Source: Bacillota bacterium (GTDB taxonomy: Bacteria > Bacillota > Clostridia > Lachnospirales > Lachnospiraceae). From it: DNA of 64,000 bases. Made by a program: the position numbers and the translations under genes. This document shows, in pieces, positions 57,181-64,000 of the stretch. The stretch lies in assembly GCA_023386315.1 (NCBI GenBank), contig JAEWJZ010000009.1:91014-155013 (forward strand). The letters run 5' to 3'. The notes under the pieces are model-generated. The model worked only from the letters and a program-made list of their open reading frames with translations. It ran no database searches and was not told where the DNA came from. The stretch's first letter is position 1, and the number at the start of each line of letters is the position of its first letter.

Positions 57181-59115
57181 TTATTTTTCACTTGCATCCC
57201 GGTTAGCCTTATACTCATCCATGGAAATGAAATGATCATTTAAATGCTGGCCTTTATATCGGAGATTGGATACTCCAAAAGGTGCATACTGGCCTTCAAA
57301 TACATCCAGCTTGTTTGCCACATACTTACTGACGGAGATACTGAAAGGAATGACAAATGCATGATCAACCAGACTGGCCTCTGCCTTTGCAAATGCCTCA
57401 TATCTTGCATTTATATCCACTTTCAATTCTTTTGCCTGATCGACTAGAGTAAAGTATTCCAAAGCCGCATCAGCAGAAGGTGTTCCTTCTTCGATTGCCT
57501 TTGCAATATTTCCATACTTATAGCCCAGTTCATATCCGCTTTCTCCCTTTTTCTGATAGAACGGATCTGTCCAGGTTTCCGGATCTGCATAATCTGCACC
57601 CCAGTTGCATTTCATAAATGCAAATTTACCGTTTCTGCGGACTTCCGTTAAAAATCCGTCTGCAGGGCCTGCCTCAACAACAATATCAATAAAATCATTA
57701 CCAAGAAGGCTTTCCATCTGCTGTTCCACTACCTGGCATTCTTTATCCCAGTTCACTTCAGACGGATTGTACGGCATCAGCACCTTTACGGGGAAAGTCA
57801 CTCCCGAAGCTTCCAGTTCCTTCTTTGCCAGATCCCTGTATTCCTTTGCCTTTGTCTCATCAAATGTCTGGGTTAAGTTAGCCATATCCCCTACCATTGT
57901 GTAATCCTGACCTTCGGCATTGAATGTAAAGTTTGGCGGAGTAATGGAGTTAATAACAAAATCATCCGGAGTGGCTGACTCTAAAACTGCCACTTCCTTG
58001 GACTTATTAAGCGCTGATGATAACGCCTTACGGAAGTTTTCGTTATTCACTGCCTTTTTCCAGTTTTCCGGCTCATACTGGGCATCAAACTGGGGATTAA
58101 AGTTAAAACAGTAGAAATAGGAGTAGCTTGTTTTCGGTCTCTCCCTGCTGATTAAATTCTTTGTATCTTCACTGTTCATCCAGTCATCCAGAATATCAGA
58201 AGAGAGTTCCGCATAATCCACCTCTCCCCGCTTCACCATCTCAGGTCCGATTGTATTGTATTCCGCATTGTAAATTTCCTGTATTTCATCAATATAAACC
58301 TGTGCTGCATCGAAATTTAACGGATTTTTCTTCATAACATGCTTTTCCTGAGGAGAAAATTCTTCCAGATAGTAAGCACCGTTATAATACATCTTATCTG
58401 CTCCTGTAGCAAAATCCTTACCAAGTTCCTCTAACTGAGGACCATAGGCTGGCATATAAACTATATAAGCCAGAGAAGACAGGAAATAAGGAACCTCTTT
58501 CTCAAGAGTATAGGTAAGGGTATGTTCATCTACCGCCTTAACACCAACCTGGGAGAACTCAACCGGCTGCCATACCTTTCCATCCTTATCTGCACCACCG
58601 TTGTAAACCAGTCCGTTATAATAATTTTGGGCATTGGCAATGATACCAAATAAATTCTGTACATTGGCACTTTCATATTCCGGAGTCAGTTCATACTTCA
58701 TCGCATCCACAAAATCCTGGGCAGTCACTGCTCCAACCTCTTTGCCTGTATTATCGACCCATTTTGCATCTCTGAGTTTAAAAGTCCAGGTAAGAGTTGC
58801 ATCATCAAAAGTCCACTCTGTTGCCAGACCTGGTTTAATCTGTCCCTTGCTGTCGTATTCCACCAGAGTATCGATCACATTTGCACCGATTTTATAATCA
58901 TCTTCTGAGGAAGAGGTGAGATAATTAAGAGTTGTTGCCTCTCTTCCATAAAGCTTCTTATAAACTGCCGGCTCCCCGCTTCCTTCCGTCTTTGCTCCGC
59001 CCTCAGCAGTTCCTGCACTGCTCTCAGATGCTTTTTTTCCGCCGCAGCCGCTGAGCACTGTTGCAGCCGCAAGAGCTGCACAGAGTATACCGGCTGCTAA
59101 TCTTTTTTTCTTCAT
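57181..59115 (-). CDS. oligopeptide ABC transporter substrate-binding lipoprotein
   Basis: This 644-residue SBP_bac_5 protein has a lipoprotein signal (TVLSGC, Cys24) and a glycine-rich linker. TWTFKLRDAKWVDNTGKEV and NCNFNPQFD-like stretches mark the family. The start at ATG 59115 follows GGAGG; an upstream frame lacks a site. It captures peptides at the cell surface; in this operon murein tripeptides or dipeptides are likely (inference). Confidence 0.93.
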   Translation of the reverse strand: MKKKRLAAGILCAALAAATVLSGCGGKKASESSAGTAEGGAKTEGSGEPAVYKKLYGREATTLNYLTSSSEDDYKIGANVIDTLVEYDSKGQIKPGLATEWTFDDATLTWTFKLRDAKWVDNTGKEVGAVTAQDFVDAMKYELTPEYESANVQNLFGIIANAQNYYNGLVYNGGADKDGKVWQPVEFSQVGVKAVDEHTLTYTLEKEVPYFLSSLAYIVYMPAYGPQLEELGKDFATGADKMYYNGAYYLEEFSPQEKHVMKKNPLNFDAAQVYIDEIQEIYNAEYNTIGPEMVKRGEVDYAELSSDILDDWMNSEDTKNLISRERPKTSYSYFYCFNFNPQFDAQYEPENWKKAVNNENFRKALSSALNKSKEVAVLESATPDDFVINSITPPNFTFNAEGQDYTMVGDMANLTQTFDETKAKEYRDLAKKELEASGVTFPVKVLMPYNPSEVNWDKECQVVEQQMESLLGNDFIDIVVEAGPADGFLTEVRRNGKFAFMKCNWGADYADPETWTDPFYQKKGESGYELGYKYGNIAKAIEEGTPSADAALEYFTLVDQAKELKVDINARYEAFAKAEASLVDHAFVIPFSISVSKYVANKLDVFEGQYAPFGVSNLRYKGQHLNDHFISMDEYKANRDASEK

Positions 59116-59182
59116 AATTTTCCTCCATTTTTTCTTATTTCTAAACCCGTCAGGGATTAGTGTCCTCATTGGTCTGTTCCTA

Positions 59183-60268
59183 TTACTCCCCAAACACAGG
59201 TACTTTAAAAATTCCCAGTCCAGGCTCCGTATTCATTAAAATCCTATTTCCAAGAAATGAGGGGCCTCCGGTATACGGATCTTCTCTGCATAAAGATGGT
59301 CCGTCTAAATCCGCCCTGGTAATAATACCCTTTGCCGCCGCCAGATGGGCTGCTGCGCTGACCGCGATCTTGCTTTCCAGCATACATCCGATCATACACT
59401 CCACTTCGTAACATTCTGCTATGGCACAGACTTTTAAAGCTTCGTAAATCCCCCCGGTTTTCATCAGCTTTATATTGATCAGATCTGCTGCACGTTCTTT
59501 AATAATATGTATGGCATCCATGGCTGAAAACACGCTCTCATCTGCCAGTATCGGAGTCTGTACCTGGCTGGTAACAAGCTTCATCCCTTCGAAATCGTGA
59601 GCATTTACCGGCTGTTCCACCAGATCCATATCGATCCCCATGTCCTCCAGCTTTCGTATAATCCTCACTGCATCTTTTGCAGACCACCCCTGGTTTGCAT
59701 CAATCCTAAGCTTAATATCGGGCCCCACAGCCTGGCGAATGGCTTTGATCCGTTCCACGTCCTTTTGTCCCTCTTTGCCAACCTTAATCTTGAGTATTCG
59801 AAATCCCTGTTGGACCGCAAGGAGACTGTCTCTTACCATCTCCTCTGTCTCATTTACGCTGATGGTGAGATCCGTCTCTATCTCCCCTTTGCAGCCTCCC
59901 AGAACCTTATAGAGGGGCTTCCCGCAGGATTTTGCGAACAAATCATATACCGCCATATCCACAGCCGCCTTAGCCGAAGTATTCTTAACCATGGATTTAT
60001 GGAGTATTCTCATAATCCCATCCAGATTTTCAATCTCCATCCCAATTAATCCAGGTGCAATAAAATCCTCAATGGCGCAGCGGACTGAACCTTTCGTTTC
60101 TCCCGTAATCACAGCTGTAGGCGGCGCCTCTCCGTATCCGGTCCGCCCGTCATCTGCCGTAATTCTGACCACGATATCATTTACAGTCTCCACAGTCCTG
60201 AGGGCTGTTTTAAATGGAGTTACAAGAGGAATGTTCACTTCTGCCGTCTCAATTTTTGCAATTTTCAT
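59183..60268 (-). CDS. L-Ala-D/L-Glu epimerase (enolase superfamily dipeptide epimerase)
   Basis: This 361-residue protein shows the full muconate-lactonising-type active site: base pair KxK in RILKIKVGKEG, metal ligands in LRIDANQGWS, DLVEQPV and ILADESVFS, and the second base in NIKLMKTGGI. Dipeptide epimerases of this type convert L-Ala-D-Glu from the cell wall to L-Ala-L-Glu. Other dipeptide specificities exist, but the NlpC/P60 neighbour favours the murein dipeptide (as YkfB of B. subtilis). Confidence 0.92.
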   Translation of the reverse strand: MKIAKIETAEVNIPLVTPFKTALRTVETVNDIVVRITADDGRTGYGEAPPTAVITGETKGSVRCAIEDFIAPGLIGMEIENLDGIMRILHKSMVKNTSAKAAVDMAVYDLFAKSCGKPLYKVLGGCKGEIETDLTISVNETEEMVRDSLLAVQQGFRILKIKVGKEGQKDVERIKAIRQAVGPDIKLRIDANQGWSAKDAVRIIRKLEDMGIDMDLVEQPVNAHDFEGMKLVTSQVQTPILADESVFSAMDAIHIIKERAADLINIKLMKTGGIYEALKVCAIAECYEVECMIGCMLESKIAVSAAAHLAAAKGIITRADLDGPSLCREDPYTGGPSFLGNRILMNTEPGLGIFKVPVFGE

Positions 60269-60306
60269 TTTGATATCCTTCCTATAATCCGATCTGTGAC
60301 AATGCT

Positions 60307-61095
60307 TTAAATCTGCCCTGACCCATTAACTTCTTTGTATAACTCCAGCGACAGTTCCCCCATAATCCGTTCAAACGCAGGAGTATCCGTTTCATTTCCG
60401 CAAAAGCACACCAGAAATGGAACTTTTCCGTATACAATCCCCACATCATGAGTAATTCCACGATCCTCACCTGTCTTATGGGCTATTTCAGGCTCTTCTT
60501 CCAAAGCCTGAAGATAAAATGGTATCTTACTGCAAAGCTGTTGATTCTTCAAAATCGCAATCATCTGTCCGCTTGCCGCTTCGCTGACCAATTCCCTCCG
60601 ATACATCATCGTAAGCAGCCTTCCCGTCTCAGATGCCGTTATGTAATTCTGAATCCCCTGTTCTGATTTTTCTGCATCATACATCTTTCTGTTAAGACGG
60701 GTATTTTCAAATCCAAGAGATGCGATATACCGATTAATCTCCTCCATCCCCAGCAAATCAATCAGCACATTGGTTGCCGTATTATCACTGAATATAATCA
60801 TAAGCGTAACAAGGTCCAATGCAGTAACGCAGATTCCTTCGTGAAGATAGGTAAGGGCACCACAGGACGGAACGCAATCCTTTTTGTATACGGACAGGGA
60901 AAAATCCTGCTTCAGCTTCCCTGTTTCAAACTGTTCAAATACAGATGCCATAACAAACAGCTTTATCACACTGGCAGCCATGAGCGGCTGATCTTCCCTG
61001 TATCCCACGCTCTCTCCTGTCTTCAGATTTTCATATAGAAAACTGATTTTTCCAGGCAGCTTTTCTAATTTCCTGAGCATCTCATCTTGTGTCAT
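60307..61095 (-). CDS. class A beta-lactamase-fold serine hydrolase, no signal peptide
   Basis: This 262-residue protein has S-V-I-K in MAASVIKLFVMASVF, S-D-N in IIFSDNTATNVLIDLLG and K-T-G in IAHKTGEDRGITHDVG. The gene starts the murein-peptide operon. Like the last gene of the operon it has no signal peptide, so both should act in the cytoplasm. The DDSGxxHDVG-like context (THDVGIVYG) recalls D-amino-acid peptidases. True beta-lactamase activity is less likely without export. Confidence 0.86.
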   Translation of the reverse strand: MTQDEMLRKLEKLPGKISFLYENLKTGESVGYREDQPLMAASVIKLFVMASVFEQFETGKLKQDFSLSVYKKDCVPSCGALTYLHEGICVTALDLVTLMIIFSDNTATNVLIDLLGMEEINRYIASLGFENTRLNRKMYDAEKSEQGIQNYITASETGRLLTMMYRRELVSEAASGQMIAILKNQQLCSKIPFYLQALEEEPEIAHKTGEDRGITHDVGIVYGKVPFLVCFCGNETDTPAFERIMGELSLELYKEVNGSGQI

Positions 61096-61133
61096 TTAGC
61101 AAAACTCCCACCAGTCATTTCATCAGCTGATAT

Positions 61134-61197
61134 AAAAAAAGAGGCACTGCACCCATTGTTGACAGCTACCTCGTTGCACCTGATTCAGACTTTTTTT
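61134..61197 (-). other. structured leader of the murein operon, possible attenuator
   Basis: On the minus strand, between promoter and first gene, an A7 run (61191-61197) starts a segment of about 50 structured bases that ends in a T7 run (61134-61140). GAGG pairs with CCTC just before the T run. The layout fits a conditional terminator. It matches no riboswitch or T-box that I recognise. Confidence 0.45.
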
Positions 61198-61226
61198 ATT
61201 AAATTTTCTTATATCATTTACTATTT

Positions 61227-61254
61227 AGTATAATAAATTCTGGAAAAAAATCAA
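61227..61254 (-). promoter_or_regulatory. promoter of the murein-peptide operon
   Basis: On the minus strand TTGATT (61249-61254), a 16-base spacer and TATACT (61227-61232) form a sigma-A promoter. Transcription would start near 61220, giving a leader of about 125 bases. The gap 61096-61466 contains this promoter, the leader and a hairpin of the next gene, and no coding sequence. Confidence 0.65.
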
Positions 61255-61376
61255 GCGATAAATTCATGGATCTATATGAATATTGGAGTCTGCCTAAAAA
61301 GCATACAATGTTACGGAAGTGATTCTTTCCTTATCCACAAAAACTCGGATTACTGACAGAATCCCATAACAAGAAT

Positions 61377-61404
61377 GGAGCAGGATTTATACAAATCCCA
61401 CTCC
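61377..61404 (-). terminator. hairpin downstream of the collagen-repeat gene
   Basis: GGAG-CAGGATT and AATCC-CACTCC pair with one mismatch or bulge around a short loop. The T run on the minus strand is poor, so it may be a weak terminator. Confidence 0.4.
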
Positions 61405-61466
61405 GACTTATATTATATTTGTAAAATGGTAGATGCCACTTTTTAAATCTTATTATTGTTTTTGTT

Positions 61467-62957
61467 TTAACTGCTCTTAGCGTACAGGATTAAAATCCGA
61501 TTCTCACTTAAACGCTCCAAAACCCGGTATCCGCTCTCAGAGGCAGAGGCAATACCATTGTGGGAAGGACGGCAATATCCTCCGGGCATACATGTTCCAT
61601 CATCACGAACCCGAAGTTTTCCTAAAAGCCCCACTATTACCCATTCCGGCCGTTTTAAACGCGGTACATACTCTCTGGTATTATCCCATTGAGGATTGAG
61701 CATTGGTTGTATTTCCATATGCTCCGGCAGCAGAACATTTCCTTTATCATCCTTTATACCAGGCACATTTACCTCATGATATAGTATCCTTCCCCACTCG
61801 TCAGTCAGATATTTCCCCTTCCAGCGCAGTTCTCCTGAATCTCCCACAATACCCGAAGTGCCGGTAACTACTCCCAGAACATAACTGTCCGCTTCAGTGG
61901 TTTTCCTGATTTTCTGACCTGCACCATCAAACGTGACAAAAAAACCTGGTTCAATAGTCTTACCGTCAGAAGTCTCAAATAATTCCCCGTAATCTGCCCC
62001 TCCAGAGTTCCATGCTACATCAATATAAGCATTTCCATCGTATAGTATTTTTGCAGCAAGGCCTTTTGCATCCGGGTTTATTCCGTTGGCCAGAAACCAG
62101 GAATATATATTGTCAGCTTCCCCAAATGCGCCCATAATATGAGCACCTTCCCTCAAGTTTGTAGAAGTATAAAATCCTTCTGCATGGGAGTTATCCCCGC
62201 TGGCTTCTGTATTAACTCCCTCTGCATGGGAACCGTGTCCGCGGGCTTTTGTTTCATGTCCTTCTGCATGGGAACAGTACTGGTAAGTTTCTGACAAATA
62301 ACCCTCTGCATGGGAATATCCCGCTCTGGCAGCTGTTTGCCAGCCTTCGGCAAATGCATAGCCACCCATATCATAGTCAGTTTTCGTACCTACTCCTCTG
62401 ACTGCCCCAATCTGGTTTCCATCAACCAAATTCGTAATGGTCGCAGGCGTTCCAGACGGTCCCGTATCCCCCGCGGGCCCAGTAAGTCCAATAGGACCAG
62501 CAGGGCCTGTAGGGCCTGTAGGACCAATAGGGCCTGTGGGTCCTACTACACAAATATCATCTTCTATAATAACTAATACCCCTTTCAGTTGAGCATACAA
62601 AGAGAAATAAATCGTAGTTGTACTGACATTTACAAGAGCTAAGGTAGTAGGGGCCGTAGTTACATCAATGATCCCTACTCCAAATACCTCTCCACTTTTA
62701 ATAAGAGGATCACCCCCAATGTTATCTCCCTGTGATGAAATCAGTGCAAAAGGAGTCCCAATTATGGATTGAGAAGTCTGAGTCGCCACCCACCAGTTAA
62801 TCACGTATCTGCCTTCTTCTGAAAAGGTTACCTCTCCTGTAGCAGAATTATAGATTATACTTCCAGAAGAATAAACAATCGTATCAAAAAGTACATTTGT
62901 GCCGGCAGCTACAGTTGTAGCCAAATTTAAGTCTATTTGAAGAGAACTATTGCTCAT
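61467..62957 (-). CDS. collagen-repeat protein with SHAEG repeats and Peptidase_G2-like C-terminus
   Basis: A 496-residue modular protein without signal peptide. Residues 1-135 look like a beta-sandwich of the BclA/C1q type (FDTIVYSSGSIIYN, FSEEGRYVINWWVAT). Residues 139-171 are eleven collagen triplets (GPT/GPA/GPI). Residues 200-265 hold four exact SHAEG repeats and one FAEG variant, as in trimeric YadA-like heads. From ADYGELFETSDG (321) on it resembles the IMC/Peptidase_G2 autoproteolytic chaperone found in phage tail fibres. BclA-like proteins coat exosporia, so a spore surface role is likely (inference). A phage-type tail protein is the alternative, but no phage genes are near. Confidence 0.8.
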   Translation of the reverse strand: MSNSSLQIDLNLATTVAAGTNVLFDTIVYSSGSIIYNSATGEVTFSEEGRYVINWWVATQTSQSIIGTPFALISSQGDNIGGDPLIKSGEVFGVGIIDVTTAPTTLALVNVSTTTIYFSLYAQLKGVLVIIEDDICVVGPTGPIGPTGPTGPAGPIGLTGPAGDTGPSGTPATITNLVDGNQIGAVRGVGTKTDYDMGGYAFAEGWQTAARAGYSHAEGYLSETYQYCSHAEGHETKARGHGSHAEGVNTEASGDNSHAEGFYTSTNLREGAHIMGAFGEADNIYSWFLANGINPDAKGLAAKILYDGNAYIDVAWNSGGADYGELFETSDGKTIEPGFFVTFDGAGQKIRKTTEADSYVLGVVTGTSGIVGDSGELRWKGKYLTDEWGRILYHEVNVPGIKDDKGNVLLPEHMEIQPMLNPQWDNTREYVPRLKRPEWVIVGLLGKLRVRDDGTCMPGGYCRPSHNGIASASESGYRVLERLSENRILILYAKSS

Positions 62958-63183
62958 AATAATTCCTCCTACACATAAATAGTTATGAAACCGTCAATAA
63001 ATCCTATCCCTTCTATCTATTTTATGTTATAAAAAAGAACTTGTTTACTTTACCAAATTTATTCGGTAATCAGTCAGCTATTCTAATCGAAACCAGTACA
63101 TTGTTCTGCAAATAACTGAACGGTATGACAAGTAACTGGCAGAGTTAATTTGATAATGATTTCCTGGATACAAATCAGCAAAT

Positions 63184-63217
63184 ACAAAAACAGCCCCGGG
63201 GAAATTCCCTGGGACTG
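63184..63217 (-). terminator. terminator of the tRNA cluster
   Basis: On the minus strand CAGTCCCAGGGAA pairs with TTCCCCGGGGCTG, followed by TTTTTGTATTT. It lies ten bases after the tRNA-Arg 3' end. The stretch from here to 62958 shows no gene. Confidence 0.88.
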
Positions 63218-63226
63218 TGTCCGTTA

Positions 63227-63300
63227 CGTGCGTGAGAAGATTCGAACTCCCGACACCTTGGTCCGTAGCCAAGTGCTCTATCCAGCTGAGCTACACACAC
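63227..63300 (-). tRNA. tRNA-Arg (ACG)
   Basis: Cloverleaf with a seven-pair acceptor stem (GTGTGTG/CACGCAC, one wobble), D-arm TAGCTCAGCTGG, anticodon loop CTACGGA and T-loop GTTCGAATC. Discriminator G. The CCA end is not encoded. Confidence 0.96.
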
Positions 63301-63328
63301 ATATTCAATTGACTGCCTTTTCAGGCAA

Positions 63329-63414
63329 TGCCGGCGACCGGAATCGAACCGGTACGGGAGGTAAGTCCCGCAGGATTTTAAGTCCTGTGCGTCTGCCAGT
63401 TCCGCCACGCCGGC
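63329..63414 (-). tRNA. tRNA-Leu (TAA)
   Basis: An 86-base class II tRNA with acceptor stem GCCGGCG/CGCCGGC, anticodon loop CTTAAAA and a long variable arm (GCGGGACTT region). Discriminator A, as for leucine. Confidence 0.96.
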
Positions 63415-63437
63415 ATTCTCATGATTTCTCATGGAAA

Positions 63438-63510
63438 TGGGACCTATAGGGCTCGAACCTATGACCCTCTGCTTGTAAGGCAGATGCTCTCCCAGCTGAG
63501 CTAAGATCCC
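63438..63510 (-). tRNA. tRNA-Val (TAC)
   Basis: Acceptor stem GGGATCT/AGGTCCC (one wobble), anticodon stem CTGCC/AAGCAG side with loop CTTACAA, T-loop GTTCGAGCC and discriminator A. Confidence 0.95.
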
Positions 63511-63580
63511 ATAAACGATACAGTAAGCATTATACAACTTACATGCTGGTTTGTAAAGCCTGTATTTATAAAATACAGAA

Positions 63581-63654
63581 CGACCCGGATGGGATTCGAA
63601 CCCACGACCTCCGCCGTGACAGGGCGGCGCTCTAACCAGCTGAGCCACCGGGCC
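63581..63654 (-). tRNA. tRNA-Asp (GTC)
   Basis: Acceptor stem GGCCCGG/CCGGGTC, anticodon stem CGCC/GGCG with loop CTGTCAC, T-loop GTTCGAATC, discriminator G. Confidence 0.96.
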
Positions 63655-63683
63655 AGATTATCAACTATTTAGTTCAGTGCTAG

Positions 63684-63757
63684 TGGACCTTCGGGGACTC
63701 GAACCCGGGACCGACCGGTTATGAGCCGGTTGCTCTAACCAACTGAGCTAAAGGTCC
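63684..63757 (-). tRNA. tRNA with CAT anticodon (elongator Met or Ile2)
   Basis: Acceptor stem GGACCTT/AAGGTCC, anticodon stem ACCGG/CCGGT with loop CTCATAA, discriminator A. The initiator is excluded by the fully paired first base pair. Whether the C34 is lysidinylated (Ile) cannot be told from the sequence. Confidence 0.93.
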
Positions 63758-63796
63758 TAAACATAATAATCTGATAGATTTATTTAGATAAACGAA

Positions 63797-63869
63797 AGCC
63801 GATGATCGGACTCGAACCGATAACCTGCTGATTACAAATCAGCTGCTCTGCCAATTGAGCCACATCGGC
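63797..63869 (-). tRNA. tRNA-Thr (TGT)
   Basis: Acceptor stem GCCGATG/CATCGGC, anticodon stem CTGAT/ATCAG with loop TTTGTAA, T-loop GTTCGAGTC, discriminator T. Confidence 0.95.
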
Positions 63870-63875
63870 ATTCAA

Positions 63876-63947
63876 TGACCCCAACGAGATTCGAACTCGT
63901 GTTACCGCCGTGAAAGGGCGATGTCTTAACCGCTTGACCATGGGGCC
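63876..63947 (-). tRNA. tRNA-Glu (TTC)
   Basis: Acceptor stem GGCCCCA/TGGGGTC, anticodon stem CGCC/GGCG with loop CTTTCAC, T-loop GTTCGAATC, discriminator A. Confidence 0.96.
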
Positions 63948-63951
63948 AAAG

Positions 63952-64000
63952 CTCCCCGAGTAGGACTTGAACCTACGACCCAACGGTTAACAGCCGTTTG
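63952..64000 (-). tRNA. tRNA-Asn (GTT), 5' part outside the window
   Basis: The 3' half is present: acceptor strand TCGGGGA with discriminator G, T-arm GTAGGTTCAAGTCCTAC and anticodon loop CTGTTAA. The 5' half lies past the window edge. Confidence 0.9.

Noticed and set aside
61096..61226. T-box leader ahead of the murein operon
   Set aside because: No T-box sequence (AGGGTGGNACCGCG type) and no specifier stem are present.
61467..62957. Prophage tail fibre and hence a prophage
   Set aside because: Only the C-terminal module is phage-like; no capsid, tail, integrase or lysis gene is present in the window.
63684..63757. Initiator tRNA-fMet
   Set aside because: The first acceptor pair is fully paired and the anticodon stem lacks the three consecutive G-C pairs of initiators.
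63078..63983. Several open frames of 60-160 codons across the right end
   Set aside because: They are antisense or parallel to the tRNA genes, whose stems and loops explain the sequence.

Overview
The window looks like a chromosomal segment of a spore-forming, anaerobic clostridium, most like the Lachnospiraceae (Clostridium cluster XIVa / Lacrimispora-type). This rests on the low-to-moderate G+C, strong AGGAGG ribosome binding sites, a Gram-positive SOS box at recA, an exosporium-like collagen-repeat protein, a diaminopimelate (mDAP) cell-wall economy and an HgdC/HgdB-type 2-hydroxyacyl-CoA dehydratase-activase fusion. The species cannot be fixed from the sequence alone. There is no prophage, transposase or CRISPR array.

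Layout. (1) 1-5.1 kb: an arabinose operon read leftward (transaldolase, GH51 arabinofuranosidase, araA, FGGY kinase) with an operator-like inverted repeat over its promoter. (2) 5.4-16.6 kb: housekeeping genes read leftward: DacA-type carboxypeptidase, rny, recX, recA with an SOS box, a subtilase, lysA, pyk, a rhomboid-fold protein and corA. (3) 16.9-22.5 kb: a 1421-residue acyl-CoA dehydratase activase fusion, then a convergent pair of uncharacterised genes. (4) 22.9-28.1 kb: an AT-rich five-gene block with overlapping genes: GT21-like glycosyltransferase, OleD-like reductase, metallo-beta-lactamase-fold hydrolase, adenylate-forming ligase and OleA/FabH-like thiolase-fold synthase. It reads as a complete lipid or glycolipid pathway and is the best candidate for an undescribed system. 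(5) 28.1-31.2 kb: a polar amino acid ABC transporter and a cytidylate-kinase-like protein. (6) 31.2-34.9 kb: gnd, zwf and a cyclase-family hydrolase. (7) 35-43 kb: a CapA-like lipoprotein, a secreted cell-wall-binding-repeat protein with a 30-bp direct repeat in its leader, a three-subunit molybdenum hydroxylase, a GH43-like enzyme and a DUF1540 mini-protein. (8) 43-51.3 kb: glyA, an oxidoreductase, recJ overlapping a chemoreceptor without a signalling domain, a YgjP-like metallopeptidase, a Crp-family regulator divergent from a membrane protein, and a HAD phosphatase. (9) 51.3-61.3 kb: a nine-gene leftward operon that fits import and breakdown of murein peptides. (10) 61.4-64 kb: a collagen/SHAEG-repeat/Peptidase_G2 protein and a cluster of eight tRNA genes read leftward, the last cut by the window edge.

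How the genes fit together. The arabinose genes turn arabinan fragments into pentose phosphates, which meet transaldolase, zwf and gnd in the pentose phosphate pathway. The murein operon imports cell-wall peptides through a Dpp/Opp-type transporter, cuts them with an NlpC/P60 enzyme and epimerises L-Ala-D-Glu, with two class A beta-lactamase-fold hydrolases lacking signal peptides at its two ends. The AT-rich lipid block has no acyl carrier protein or regulator of its own and probably draws acyl groups from general fatty acid synthesis.
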